Source: Siderastrea siderea (lineage: Eukaryota; Cnidaria; Anthozoa; Scleractinia; Rhizangiidae). From it: 64,000 bases of DNA. Location of the stretch: positions 25,739,652 through 25,803,651 of the forward strand of contig OZ034977.1 in assembly GCA_964030785.1 (NCBI GenBank), in the 5' to 3' direction. Below the pieces are notes generated by a model. It was not told the DNA's origin and did not search any database. It saw only the letters and a program-made list of their open reading frames with translations. Of the stretch, positions 1 through 12,699 are shown piece by piece. Each line of letters starts with the position of its first letter. The stretch's first letter is position 1. Position numbers and translations under genes: made by a program.

Positions 1-1167
1 TTTTTCGAATAAATCCCCCCTCCCCCCGAAAAAAACAAACAAGCAAATAAAACCCCTTTTGGGTATGAAAAAACATCCCAGAAGCTCACAATTTTTTTTA
101 AAGGTTTTGTACAATTTTGTTCTCGGGCCGACATGGGTTTCACAAATTAGGCTTTAATTGAATTAGACTGAAACGAGCAAGTCAGTCTTGCGTCAAAACA
201 AACACTGTTTTATCGCAGCGTGGGAAATGAAAACAGCCTCTTTACAGCCACAAACAAAAAGAAAACTTTTACATAGAAGCTTAAAGAATCTTATCGCCTG
301 ACCAGGTAAGAAGGAAATCTTTGCTTTGGTAACGTTTTTAGGCAAATTGTTTGCGGCCGGTAAACAGATCGATAGATGTTCCGTGACAACACGGGCTTTT
401 GCCAAATTTGCATACTGATCGAAAGTGATATATTTATTGCTGTGAGCGTTGAAAATACCGAGAAATCGGCTAAAACGGTTGAAACGGCGAAAGAAACATA
501 TTTGCCATTTACAGTCTGACTTCTAGCAGTATTTTAACGCATCTCCAAACATTTACGGTTCTGAAATTGGTTTATCGGTCGCTCAAGCGTTTTGTTTATT
601 TTGGATCAAAATGGCGAACATTTGGGAATTCGGCGGAGCTCTGTACGGCGCGCAGTAAAGAGTGCCCACAAATTTTATTTCATACATTTCTATAATGGTG
701 TTAGTACTTTTGAGCTACAATAGACACGATTCTAGATCAGGTCCCACATTCGAGAAAATGGCTTTCAACTACAGGCATGTCGCGTTTTCAACATTTCGGA
801 GTTTGTTGGGAGTCAATTTAAAAAAATCATAACTTAACGAAACTTAAATAGATCTCAATTATTAAACCTGTACACTATCGAGGGAAGATGAAACTTCAAT
901 ATGTAAAAAGATCAGCTCGTTAAATTGAGTAATAAAGTTTTGGTAGCGACCGTCATTTATGGCAAATTTACGGAGTCTCCAATGGCGAATTGCGTGGTTT
1001 TGAGGTGACTTTGAAAATCGCCTCGCAAAAAATATAAAATATCGAATTGATCCAAGTAAATGTGATATTTGTTATTGGGATATAATTGTCGACTTTCACT
1101 GAAAAAATCAGGGAAATCGGCGAAGGTCCGAAAAAAGCCTTGTCCGTTCTTATACGGACGCTCTCTT
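1..1167. other. Anonymous AT-rich sequence, no gene seen
   Basis: I see no coding region with family similarity, splice-flanked exon or structured repeat here. The short reading frames on the minus strand (around 193-405 and 957-1172) show no recognisable domain and no convincing start context. Confidence 0.5.
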
Positions 1168-1283
1168 AACAATTATTCTACGAGGGCGCGCTGGATATCG
1201 AATGATAGATAACCAACGAGGCACGTAGCGCCGAGTTGGTTATAATCATTTGATATCCAGCAAGCCCGAGTAGAATAATTGTT
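1168..1283. repeat. Hairpin (palindromic) MITE-like repeat, copy 1
   Basis: Two arms of about 50 bp form an imperfect inverted repeat: the left arm starts AACAATTATTCTACGAGG and the right arm ends CGAGTAGAATAATTGTT, around a short GC-rich loop. The element is almost all stem. A second element with the same end sequence (AACAATTA...TAATTGTT) and the same architecture but a different stem lies at 13090-13197, which suggests a family of small foldback elements. No clear target-site duplication is visible. Confidence 0.65.
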
Positions 1284-1419
1284 TTATTAAAAACTTAACC
1301 ACTATTAAAACAAAATCAGAAACAACGGCAAAAATGAGAAAAGAAATTTTAGCGGAACAAGAATCGATCACATGACTGAACGAAAAAGGCGCCAAAACCT
1401 TGCGAAGTGTTGCACCGTT

Positions 1420-1755
1420 TCATTGCAAAGCTGAATGAATCAATGAAAACTGTTCGAAAGTGAACAAAGTAGCACACGTTTTGGAAAAAAATCTTCTAAT
1501 TATTGGCTCTGAAATATGGTACATGTTTGATTTTTCCTGAACATTGTTGTAATCATCTTTCAAAGCGGATTGAAGCTGTACAATTTCACCATTTAGCTGC
1601 TGGAGTTGAAACTGAACAAGTTTGTAATCTGTTCGCACAACGGAGCCATCATGTGCGTGTTTGATCGAACTGAAGACAGAACAAATTTGAACAGTTGAAC
1701 TTGAAAAGGTATTTTCTATGCAGCTCAGAAGCAAGATTACTGTAGCGAGGAACAT
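1420..1755 (-). CDS. Possible secreted-protein first exon (unrecognised)
   Basis: An ATG-started minus-strand frame of 111 residues begins with a good signal peptide: M, then a hydrophobic stretch (FLATVILLLSC) at residues 2-12, and polar residues around 15-20. After this comes a Gln/Leu-rich stretch (about residues 45-70) that could form a short coiled coil. I do not recognise the family. The reading frame may run past a donor site into intron, so the true exon end is unknown. It could be a chance frame; nothing upstream or downstream confirms it. Confidence 0.3.
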   Translation of the reverse strand: MFLATVILLLSCIENTFSSSTVQICSVFSSIKHAHDGSVVRTDYKLVQFQLQQLNGEIVQLQSALKDDYNNVQEKSNMYHISEPIIRRFFSKTCATLFTFEQFSLIHSALQ

Positions 1756-4288
1756 TAGAATTCACCATCATAGTTTGTTAAACACAAAGCGCAAAATGCA
1801 GTTGTTCTCGGTTTAGAGGTTGCGGACGGAATGGTAAAAACAACATTCAAACAACTGGAAAAGCGATTCAACTCCGTTTACATGGCATCCAATTTCTATC
1901 TGAGCATTTGGACCTGTTGGAACACAGAGCTACAACAAGTGCAGGTAAACCAGTGTCCTGATTTTGCATGTTAAAGCCGAAAAAGAATCTCGCCCTTCCT
2001 TCCTTCTTGGTAGTTTGCAGCTGTATTTTTTTAGCACTTGTTTAGACTACTTCATGATTTTCGCACCGACTCACCATGAATGTGTGATAGTTTTTATTAA
2101 ATGCTCCAGCCCCATTTCATTGTGTTTTATTTTATGTCTTGTCTTGATATTTTGAAGTGGAAATCCTTTCTGATAATACCTACTGTTTGCTCAATTTCAA
2201 TGATCGACGTGACGATCGATGAAAGAAATTAATGGTAAACACAACGCTTAATGCTTAAATTTCTATTTCTGCACAGTTTCTTCAAACAATTTTGACTTGT
2301 GTTAGACGACGCTGTTGGTGATGCTTGTTGGTGACGTTGTTGCAATTTCTGCTTAATTTAAATTTGCTGGCAAGTGATTTTTCTCGTCCATTTTTCTCGC
2401 CGGGTTGCTCGCGAGGAAAAAACTTTCAGCTCATTTGTTCATTTTGTTGTTGAGTGTTCATTGACCATATTTGGTCGGAGCAGGTATATGAGCTGATAGC
2501 CTAGCTCCGTTGAGCCAATCAAAATGCTAGAAATCCAATATACCTAGTCCAGTTTTTAATAAATAGATTTAGCCAAGTCGATCTAAAAGCAGAGCTCCAC
2601 CTAAATACAAGAAGGGCATTAGCCCCCGGCGTTGTTCTCCCTTACCTAAGGGAGCAACATATATTACAGTCATTTGCCTAAAGTCCGCTGTTCACGGAGA
2701 AGCGCATGCGCGAGCGGAACGGCTCAAAAATAAATTGTACGGGTCGACACTAAATTCGAACTGAGCTTATGGAGGAAAAATCCGTTGAAATCGCGCCCTA
2801 ATTTTGCACATCCGCTCTTCGCTTTCCACTTTTGATAGTCTTTATTTCCTGTTGTAAATATTAGTTCGATTTTTATAATGTTGAAAGTGATTTAGCAGCC
2901 GAAATCGGCATTTTAGTCAATGGATGGACAGAAGAGACGTCGTGGTAGACGGCAGAACACGTTACATTCACGAGATTGAAGAATCCTTGAGTCTTAATTA
3001 CGAACCAGCATTTTAACTGTTGCGGAATAACAAATGGGAAATCGTTAAGAACTACAACCAGACCATCACAAGCAGGTCAAACAATAACCTTTGTCCGAGT
3101 TGCTGCTGGAGATCTATCAGTTGGATGCTAGTAGTTCGCCATAAGACAAGAGAGGTGCAATGTTTTAACTCCAAGAATTCTATTTCTATTTTAACCACAA
3201 CCACGAAGTGGAGTTAAAACGACAGCGCCAGAAGCTGTAGCTTCTTTATGATCAAAAGAGATGGCAACAGTCTCAGAATAATTAATTTGGATCTGACATC
3301 CGTGATAAAGAAAGTTACATGTCTTGCAGATAACCGCGAGCAAACATCAAATTACGTATTAAGAAACTCGTGAATCCTTTCATAAATTAAACGTCACTCT
3401 TTTAAGCGGCTTTTAGGAATCCTGCAGTTAAACTGAGCACAAACACCTAACTAGTTGCCAATAATACAGAGGCACAAAGATTTCAAACGGCTCTAAGAAC
3501 ATCAAACACTCCAAACAGTATCACAGCTTGAGGTTTCTCCCGGATCAATAGGTCAACCACACAATTTACGGGCACAATTTCGCTGTGTCGCCTTCAAATC
3601 ATGTTGATCAAGGGAGAAATCTTGATCAAAGGGACAAAGCTGTTACGAGTGTAGGTGGGCAAGCTCTATTTTGAAGGCTGGAATAACTTCAACAACTAGA
3701 GGCAGACGTGCTTGGCCTGTCATTTCATATATTATCGACAACAAGTTATAATAATTTACCGCCGTATCCCGCCAGGGTTGTGAACGTGCTTCTAATTGGT
3801 CTAAAAACAATTATCTTGACAGCACTCAAGTCATCGCTCGCACATGCGCTGAACCGTGAAACTCTGCCTTTAAGATACGAGCCCTAGCCTGACAAGCGAA
3901 ATACACGACCAGTATTTGTTTAGCCAAGCGAACTACAAGAGGTCTCGGGTAAGTGACCGCGAAAAAAAAAAGAAGAACACGAAAGAAAAAAAATAAGGCC
4001 CTGAAAGAGACTATGTGTTCTGCTGATAGAGTCGTATCCACAGCTCAGTGCACAGCGTTTAAAAGCAGATTGAATTGAGTTCTTATGTCTACTTTTGAAC
4101 AATGAATTTAAAATGGCATTTTTTATCTCAGAGGATGAAGGTTATTTTTTAATTGTTACTTTATTAGTGCTGTTACATTCAACTTTCTTATTGGTCGTGA
4201 AAAGAAAATATTTGAAAAAAATAGTTTCTGCTCCAAAATGTTTGAAAGAAAAATGATACCATCCTCAGTAGAACCAGTAGAAAATAAG
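1756..4288. other. No gene seen; one dispersed repeat motif
   Basis: No coding similarity was found in this stretch. Around 2563-2592 the sequence AAATAGATTTAGCCAAG followed by an AAAAGCAGAGCTCC block matches a related block at 51955-51985 (ATATAGATTTAGTCAAG, then AAAAGCGGAGTCCC), so this is probably a piece of a dispersed repeat family. The rest is anonymous. Confidence 0.4.
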
Positions 4289-4588
4289 TCATTTAGCGGT
4301 CTTGATGTTAATTGTAGAATTTGTGAATTGGCGGTCTGCCAAAATTGCCTGAATGGACGAGCGAGTTTCGCTCGTCGACGACACACAGACATTAACTTCT
4401 CCGCTTTGCATGGCGCTTCTACAGGCATTATTTTCACTTACAGTTTCTTCGTTCTTGTTTAAATCTTCTTTATCAAACTGGGAAGACTGAGGGTTTGATT
4501 GTTCATCGCCATTTTTTTTACACAAACACAAGAGCTCCAAAGAAGCGAGTGAAGTAAACAGAACTGACAGAGAAAACAACGCGAACAT
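4289..4588 (-). CDS. Possible secreted-protein first exon (unrecognised)
   Basis: An ATG-started minus-strand frame of 99 residues starts with a hydrophobic segment (MFALFSLSVLFTSLASLELL) that would serve as a signal peptide, followed by a polar Asn/Glu/Ser-rich tail with no recognised domain. A plus-strand frame (4238-4462) overlaps the same DNA, so frame length alone is weak evidence. I assign no function; it may be a first exon or chance. Confidence 0.22.
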   Translation of the reverse strand: MFALFSLSVLFTSLASLELLCLCKKNGDEQSNPQSSQFDKEDLNKNEETVSENNACRSAMQSGEVNVCVSSTSETRSSIQAILADRQFTNSTINIKTAK

Positions 4589-6949
4589 TTGAATGGTTTC
4601 CAGTTTTCTGATTGGTCTGTAGCTAAATTTTCGCGCATCTGATTAGTGATCTGAGCGGACTAAAATATTTTAGCGCGCTGATTTCACCATTTTAGCCTAC
4701 AAAATACCCCACAAAGCCCAATGAAATGATTATAATACTCCAAAAGACGAATCAATACGACGTTAGCCTACATGAACTTGACTTTTCTCTAATCAGCGCT
4801 TACCCACCCAACCCAAGGCCTGGTTCTTAACTCATTTCAACATCACAAACTGTTCCTATTGGTGATAATCTGATCAACACCTCCCCACGACTGTTCGCTC
4901 ACGAGCAAATGACTTCATTTGATGAGCGGTTACCCACCCTTTTCAAGGTCCAGGTCTTGAACTCATGTTAGCTTGAGGAAGTGTCCCTTACTGTCATATT
5001 CAAATGAATGCCTCTACGACCTCCACAACCTCCACATCTTGGAACGTGTGCTCGCGAATATGTGTTGTCATAGAGTCAGTGGATACCAATTCCTTCCATG
5101 GCCCAGGTTAAGGCCTTATGTAAACGTGAGTGTCACATCAGTAGTATTGAACGCACCTGTATTCCCTCTCTCTCTGTCTTGAAAAATAGAACTGTCTGCT
5201 ATTCTCAACGTCACCCCAACACCTACAATTTCAGACGCATTTACTGGACCCCTTTCCCTGTGCGCTCCTCAATGTTGATAATAATGACTTGCTGCCAAAG
5301 GGGAAGGGGCCAGCCAAAGATTGACAGATGAATTGTGACATTGAGAGCACTGTTCGGACACAACGTGAGCAAATTGTATTTGGTGAGGAGCGTAATGGTG
5401 AGCGTTTCCATGACCACAAATCACGCAATATTTAAAAAAAAAAACAGCATTGGCAAGGAAAACAACAGGTCCTTCTAAAGATTAAACACGATCGTAGAAC
5501 ATTCTTTAGAAAGCGGTTTCGAACTCAATTTCAGCTCACTTGGATAAAGGAATAGCTCCTCATAAGATATCACCTTTTTTCGACATTTTGTAGTAGTGCT
5601 TTTATTCAAGAAAGAATGGCTTATAATTGTGAAATAAGGAAACAAATCAACCTTTTGGATAATATATTGTGTATGCTACGGTCACATGGCCAACCACGCC
5701 CTAATTTATGCAAAATTTGCAACAATTCAATTACAACATGATAATCATTGCTGCAACTACCCATCTTTCTTCCAAAATCTTCACATTGTGGAAAAGTACT
5801 TAAAATTGAACGAGGTTTTTTGAAATGTTTTAGTGTTACGTATCTATTTACAATTTTTCTCTAGTCAATGTCCCTCTTCAAAATTAAAACGTCATAGTTT
5901 ATAGAAAGTAGATAAATTCTTAAAACCCCGTTTATTTTCCTAGACCTTTTCCCTCAAGTCACTAATACATGGCCAAGTGAATGGGAGTTCTTAAAATACT
6001 GTAAATATCAATCATATTAAATTTTCAATCATAATAAGTTTTAAGAATTGGGGCTGACATGTCACGTAAAGTAAACACAAAGTTTACGAAGATTAAATAA
6101 TGATGATGGACCCAAATTTAAATTAAAGTGCTCAGCTGTCACGATTCACCCCTCGGTTTGCCACACACCATAGAATGTTATCAGCCAGTATAAGGATTTT
6201 TCCCAACCAAAAACACTCACACAATTAATCAGTAACAATATAGTTGTTTTCCTAAAGATTTGATGACGATTGGCGATTTTGTTTTCGATTTTCAACACGA
6301 TTTACCATTGTAAATCGCTTAAGTAGACAATAATTGGCTAATATTCTTTATTTACCATGGTGAGAAAAATGCATTTTTTCGTTGCAAGCGAAAACAGAAG
6401 TGGTGATCAAGGTCCTCTGTGTCAGCATGATTTTGTGTATGAAAAGCTAAGTTCACGGCACGCTTCTGTCGTGAGAAAATAAAGCAAATTTGTTATGATG
6501 AGCCGGTACCACCATTGCCAAAGCGACTGAAACAAACCATAAAATTTTCATTTATACACCTCAACTTTACTTCTTTAATGGATTTTGGTAGTAAACCTTG
6601 GCCTGAAATTGCATTTTAGCTGTTACTGTCAAAAACACCAGCCTTTTTCTTAATAACATTACAAGATTTGACGGCCTTCTTTGACCAAACGGGTTCGTTG
6701 TGTACCTCAGCAAAACTGTGGGTGTCTTAGAAAATCTAATGTCAACATTTTGTCACGACAACTTCGTCTATTTTGCTCACTTTTAAAAGTACTTTAATTG
6801 AGCATTGCACCACGCAAGCTTGTCGTGGGTGCCAATTTTTAGCTAAATTTGCCACTTGCATTGTGCTCTAACTTTCGATATTATAACCCTAACGAAAGAC
6901 AGTATTTGATCAGAGTTTAGATTGTAGAGTTTGTTTCCACTCGGCCCGG
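4589..6949. other. No gene seen
   Basis: I find no recognisable coding exon, mobile-element protein or clear terminal-repeat pair in this stretch. It is AT-rich and anonymous. Confidence 0.4.
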
Positions 6950-8130
6950 AAGCTTTGCGATGATATGAAATGTGAAATAGAGTAAAGGCCAGCATACACG
7001 GAGAGTACAAGTTAAGGTATGAAACTTACATCAATAAATGTTTTGCCTTTCAAGCCGGTGTATGTTATTTACCGCAGGATTTTGGCTATCCTATGGACAT
7101 TTGTAGGAGCTCGAATTGTCAAAAGGCTTCTCAACTGGTTCTAACCCTTTTCCTTTAAGAGTCTGAAGACATGCTTTGTGTAAGGTAACTCCTACTTCTA
7201 AGTCTGTGGATGAAATTATAAACGGTAAGCATTGAAACAAAATCTTGTGAGAACTACTTTCTTGTTGTGTTGTCTTCCTCGCTTTTTAAGGTGGTTGTAC
7301 CTTTAAGTTTGTGAATGTAAGGTTAAAATGTAAGTTCATGTAAAAAGCACTTGGACAGTGCTCGTACGTGTTGTCGTTTGTTTTGCAGGGTATATATATC
7401 ACAAAGTAAAACTTGGGACCTCTGACTTTAACATGGAAATCCGTTATTCAGCTCCTAATTTGTTATTATAATTTCCGAAGTGAAAAAAGAACTAGATTTA
7501 CCTACATTGAAATCTCAATGAGTAATTTAGATTAGTGTCTCACCTTTGAGTTAGTAACGTTGAGTGCTGAAATGGTTGTTAAGCTAATAGAATTGTCAGT
7601 TTCTCCTGAAGGTCTTTGTAACTATGAGAATGAGTGTTAGAGGCCATCAACAACGAACGATTTACGAACGAACGCTTTACGATGACGTCGATCAGGATCT
7701 TTAAATGGGTTGAATAAAGCTTAATTTGGCTTCCAATACGGGATGGACTTAAAGCATGAGTGGACAAATGGCTCCAAATGGAAAGATATCAAATGTATTT
7801 TTAATTTAATTTTTGATCACTAGAGAGTTAAGTAGTAGGCTGCTATTTGTTCAGGTGGTAGATGTGCGTTTCTTATGAAATTGTTTATAATTATGAGTCA
7901 GAATAACCGGTTAAAGGCGCTCATCATCAAATGTCAAATGTCAAATGTCTTCTCACGATGCTCATGCAATGTAAAGCAACTTAATTCTGAGAAAAAGCGA
8001 AACGTTTACTAAGGGGATGTACCTTTCAGTGGTTAAAATCCTACTGGCAAGAATTTAAAAATGGAAACTAGTGATAGTCGGAAAAGTTTAATGATGGTGA
8101 GTGGAATGACAGAACGAAAAGAAAAAAGAA
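6950..8130. repeat. Old direct duplication, copy A (partner 9772-11490)
   Basis: Several blocks recur in the same order in 9772-11490. Examples are GCGATGATATGAAATGTG (6957; again near 9781), TCTAAGTCTGTGGATGAAA (near 7198; near 10007), AGTTTCTTATGAAAT-type blocks (near 7870; near 11250) and GAGAAAAAGCGAAACGTTTA (near 7989; near 11356). Divergence is substantial, with indels. No coding content is seen in either copy. Within it, (CAAATGT)3 at about 7927-7950 is a tiny heptamer repeat absent from the partner. Confidence 0.65.
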
Positions 8131-8657
8131 ACTAAACGGAACCACAGCGATGCCAAGTCAGTTAAGGGCTTTATTCTGATTTTTCAGGGAAATAGTAAAA
8201 CATAGTGTATGCCTTTTTCAGTGCTCTCTTCACGTGAAAACGAGCCAGTAAATGCCACTGATACTGCACTGTCGAGAAATCTAAGGCTATCTAGTGACGA
8301 ATCCTTTGTGAAGGAAATGAACGGGTAATTTTTATGATGATCTTTAAATGTTCTACATAATTTTGAGAGCTAAAGAGCACTTATCTATTTCATTATAAGA
8401 CTAAACGCTTTTTTTCCCAAAATATCCACAGTAAAAGGGTGGAACTTAACAACGAATAACCAATACCGTATAAAACACAACATGACAAATTTGTTTACCC
8501 AGGACAATTTAAAGTTAACTTAAGTTATTATAATTAAAAACTCAGTGATGTGCAAGGATCTGTCGATTGTAAACAAGAGACAGCGCCCTATTTTTGATCC
8601 TAAAAGTTATTTAAACTTCAACGTAAACAGAAGAAGCTAAGTTTATTTTACTTAATA

Positions 8658-8943
8658 AAGGTGGAGACGGGTTGTCATGAATTAAAAGATCGCAATTAAT
8701 GTGAATCCTATTTTAAAGATAAGAACCTGTTTGTGAAAAGGTTTTATTCCACAAGGTTTTATTCCACAAAGACGTCCATAAGTTTAGTTCTCCCAGTTGA
8801 AAGCAAACATGCCAAAAGGTGGGGACGAGTTGTCATGAACTAAAAGATCGCAATCAATGTGAATCCTATTTTAAAGATAAGAACCTGTTTGTAAAAAGGT
8901 TTTATTCCACAAGGTTTTATTCCACAAAGGCGTCCACAAATTT
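8658..8943. repeat. Two-copy tandem repeat, period about 157 bp
   Basis: The blocks 8660-8786 and 8817-8943 are about 90 percent identical by eye. Both contain GTTGTCATGAA, TAAAAGATCGCAAT and a doubled ATTCCACAAGGTTTTATTCC segment. The period is about 157 bp. It lies between the two halves of the larger direct duplication and carries no coding signal. Confidence 0.85.
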
Positions 8944-9275
8944 ATTAAATTTATAACTAAGATAAAGGATAGAACAGTACATCTTGTGGAACAGTGATTA
9001 GTATTGAATTGAGCGCTCATTCCACCAATTTTGCAATTATTGGAGGTTACGTAATTCGACTTATCTTATTTTACTTTATCTTCCATTATTCGGCCGAGTG
9101 TTTTGAACTCGAAGAGTCACTTTTCATACACTTAAATGTTGAGTTGAAATTTACTGTATGTCGCTCTGTAACAAACCACTTATCAAACACAAGGGGTTGT
9201 TCTTGCGTGATGTAACATTACCAAAAAGAAAAAAGAAAAGAATGAAAACAACCTTTCAGGGGCATGTCTGTTGAC
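8944..9275. other. No gene seen
   Basis: A 73-residue plus-strand frame at 8994-9215 has no recognisable domain. Nothing else stands out before the helicase-like scrap on the minus strand. Confidence 0.35.
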
Positions 9276-9434
9276 CGGGTTTCCAAAGCCCATAGGTAAA
9301 TTGGCAAGCATGTTTTTTCCCTCGAAGAAAGGTTTGAAAGCTTCTTGTTGTTCTGCAAGGATCTCCTGTAATTCAAACTGGGCTTTTACCGTTTCGAATG
9401 TTGACCTCCATTTCTCTTCAGTAATAACACCCGC
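9276..9434 (-). pseudogene. Fragment resembling the start of a RecQ-type helicase domain
   Basis: Read on the minus strand from about 9434, one frame gives an amphipathic lead (EEKWRSTFETVKAQFEL), then a Q-motif/Walker-A-like region: EQQEAF, FEGKNMLANLP, MGFG. In RecQ/DEAD-type helicases the pattern is hydrophobic-Q-X-Q/E-x-A-hydrophobic, then GKD-hydrophobic, LPTG-aromatic-GKS. Here the Walker-A end reads LPMGFGNP, so the key Lys and Ser/Thr are missing. Only about 60 residues are recognisable and no flanking exon is seen. This is a short match made by eye, so chance remains possible. Confidence 0.35.
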
Positions 9435-9771
9435 GATTATAAACTATCATTTTTACTTTCGCAGGGCTCGCTTCCAGTTGTAACTCGCGCGAAATCCCCC
9501 TAGCCAATCCAAGCTAATCACAACTAAACAATGGCATCATACAAAGGCCAATCAGAGACGACAACTCTGATCCTGGTACGCCGTTGGGGGTTTAGAACTT
9601 GGATGTCGGCGTAAATTCGCAGACGGTTTTTACTAGGGCTCATGTTCCGTCTGCGGCGCAGGCTAATGTGGATGCTACTTAAATAAGAGGTATTGCGCTC
9701 GCCCTTGTATTTGTGTGGCTTCTGAAAACCAGGATTACAACAGTAAAGTTTTTCCTTAATTACTGCTCGCC

Positions 9772-11490
9772 GAAAAGCTCGCGATGATATGAAATGTGGA
9801 CTAGAGTAGAGTACAACAATATAAATGGTTCAAGTAAGAGCTATAAATCTCACGTGAATAAAGTCAGCCCTTCAAGCTGATGTATATTCTGTACAGGATT
9901 TCACCTTCTCATGGACATGCATAGGAGCCTTAATTGTCTAGAGTTTTCTCAAGCTGTTCTAGCCCTTCCCTCTTATAGTCAAACGTGCGTTATGCAAGTT
10001 CTTAGTTCTAAGTCTGTGGATGAAAATTTAAAAGTTGTTAAAGTTCAAATGAAAACTACTGAAAACTAATTTCTTGAGGTGCTCTTTAATACCTTTTTTT
10101 AATGTGGCCTGAAATTATAAGAGTTTGAATGAAAGGTTAAAAATGACTTTTGAATTAACAACCTTCAACAGTTCTCGTACGCCTTGCTGTTTGTTTAATC
10201 AGACTTTAGAAGGGCATTCCGTTGTTCACCTCTACTTTTTGGCATTTTAATTTTAGTCGTCAGCAAAGATTTGGCAACTGTGACTTTTGCAACAAGTATT
10301 TTAGATTAGTGTCTTGCCTTGTTGTAAACTTTTAACTGGCATTTAATTTAAATATAAAATTCTTACCAAAGATTCCCAAGACTAGTATCCACAAATCGTC
10401 TTTGTGTTCGTCAGTGGGGATAAAGGAACCTGCAATCGGGAAATTCCAGAATTACATGTAATTTACTCACTAATCGGTGGTCCATTCAAATGTGGCATTT
10501 AAAATCAGTCTGCTAATGAGCACTAAGCACAGCTGAGGGGCGATATCAAGGATGAATAACTAAAACAAAATAACAAACAATAACAAGAACAAAAATAGAG
10601 AGACTTGAAGGCAACCTAAGGGAGAAGATGTATAGAACAAATAAAAATAAATACCTAGCACAATTCCAATCGATAGTATAACAACTATAAGACCATTAGT
10701 TTTGCCTCAATTTACCAATCATTTACGCAAATGCTCGCTTTGAAGAGATTTTGGAAGCGAAAAGAACAGGATTCGCACTGAGACTAAAAAAAAATCTTTT
10801 TGATCTCCAGTAAAAATCAAGACCTTCTAAAATTGGAAATGAGCCAATGCATAAATGAGCAGATGGCCCTAAATGGAACATGTCGAATTCTTTTTGATTG
10901 ACACCGGCCAATAATTAATGCAAGATGAGAGTTGTGAAATGGTTGTTTAGCTCTTAGATTTGCTTTGCAGTTGCTAGTGAAATGTTTCATAAATATAAGA
11001 ATAACTAAACGTCTTCTCAAGGCACTTTCAAAAACGAAGGAAACAGTCGATATTAGAATCTTTAAAGAGAGTGACTAAAGCTTGATGTGGCGTCCCATAC
11101 AGGGCGGTATTTTCTCAATACGCAAAAACTACAATAATAAAGCACGAATTGGCAGATGGCCATAAATGAAAAGATATCAAATTTACTTTTTATTTAACTT
11201 TAATTGATAGAACATTAAGTAGTGGTTGGTTCGTTCAGGTAAATAAGAAGTAAGTTTCTTATGAAATTATTTATAACTATGAGAATGACTAGTTAAAGGT
11301 GATCAACATCAAATGTCTTTAGACACTACTGATGTATCGTAAAGCAACAGAATTCTGAGAAAAAGCGAAACGTTTACTAAGTGAATGTTCCTTTCAGTGG
11401 TTAAAATCTAAAAAGTAAGAATCTAAAAATGAAAATGAGTGATCGTTTGAAAGCTTTAATGACGCTGAGTGGAATGACAGTGGAAAAAAG
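9772..11490. repeat. Old direct duplication, copy B (partner 6950-8130)
   Basis: It matches 6950-8130 block by block as described there, in the same orientation about 2.8-3.4 kb apart, with extra sequence (roughly 10350-11100) that the partner lacks. A short motif resembling GGACAGATGGCCCCAAATGG recurs near 7760, 10857, 11151 and 11549, so part of the sequence has been copied at least four times. No gene is seen. Confidence 0.6.
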
Positions 11491-11856
11491 GACACCATGA
11501 GATGCCAAATTGTACTTTCTAAAATGTGCCAACATTTTAATGCATGAATGGACAGATGGCCCCAAATGGAAAGATATTAAATTTACTTTTATTTAAACAT
11601 TTAATTAATAGAAAGATAAGTTTTAAGTAGTTTGTTTGGTTGTTTAGATAATCGAATTGACAGTTTATTCTGAAATTCATTACAACTGATGAGAAGAAAA
11701 AGCCCTATATGAGTATTTTAACCCACCGTTTCCTCTCCCCCACCTAACAGGTCAACAAATCATTCCACTATACATCTTATCCCTACCATTGTCTGTGTGA
11801 TATTGTGGTCACCTGATAATGCGACCAATTATGAGCAAAGACTAGAGTAATACATA

Positions 11857-12307
11857 CACTCTTTTTTTTGTATGAGAACGTCAATTTTTTTAGCTGAGGC
11901 TGAACCGAAACCGAATGTTCTTATTTTTTTTTTTTGGCGATTTGAGCTTGAAACGTTCTTAACAATGTTCTTAAGATTAATTGTATAGTATTTCAGTAAA
12001 TCATAGTTCTAAATGAAAGAAAGAACAAATAGGCCAAGGTCTACCACTTCCCTAAAAATTGTACGTGTTTCAGGCTTTTGCTTTATTAAAGTTCTGGCAT
12101 TTGAGGCTCAAATAGGCTGTAAATCACTCTGACCGAATTATTACACTGTAGTTTATTCTCAAATATTTTATTGTACAAATATGAAGACAACGTAAAGGCG
12201 TTCTTAACAAAATCTTAGCCTGGGTATGTTCTTAGCATGTTCTTAAAATTTTGGCCGATCCCAGCCTCGACGTTGTTATAAAAAAGATTCTCATATAAAA
12301 AAGAGTG
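11857..12307. mobile_element. Non-autonomous TA-target DNA transposon (MITE)
   Basis: The ends are inverted repeats: left CACTCTTTTTT followed by a TATGAGAA block, right the reverse complement ending AAAAAAGAGTG. Each end is flanked by TA (11855-11856 and 12308-12309), the target duplication of the Tc1/mariner/pogo group. Internal subterminal repeats of GTTCTTAA occur on both sides. No transposase is encoded. It lies directly beside the Penelope-like scrap. Confidence 0.75.
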
Positions 12308-12309
12308 TA

Positions 12310-12680
12310 GTCAACGACAGCCCAAAAACCTCAAACGGATGCCAATAAACTACTATTTCTCCGGGAAAAACGACAGAGATCCGGGAATTAACATTTGTCG
12401 AACGAAACGATGCGGAAAATGCCCCAATTTAGAACAAGAAAAAAAATTCATCCTCCCCGCCACGAATGAATCATTCCGGATAAAGCACTCAATGGGCTGC
12501 ACTTCGACTAACTTGGTGTATGTCATAACATGTGCATGATGTGGACATAGTTACATAGGAGAAACGGATGATATCCTGAGAAAAAGAGTGACGGTTCACA
12601 AACAACAACTTAGAGACCCGCACACTGGAATGAGGAAACATGAGAAAGAACGGAGAAAAGTTTATTTTGAAATATAGACC
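12310..12680 (+). mobile_element. Penelope-like element scrap: GIY-YIG endonuclease region
   Basis: The frame from 12339 reads through a Cys motif (CGKCPNL) into LVYVITCA, then a TGA at 12537-12539, then CGHSYIGET and a basic helix (LRKRVTVHKQQ). This is the layout of the C-terminal GIY-YIG endonuclease of Penelope-like retroelements: a Cys pair, then the YVI...YIGET core with the following Arg. No reverse transcriptase part is seen upstream, since a MITE abuts it. The in-frame stop inside the core makes it non-functional. A different GIY-YIG-bearing element is possible. Confidence 0.55.
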
Positions 12681-12699
12681 CGTTCTAAATGATTTGAAA

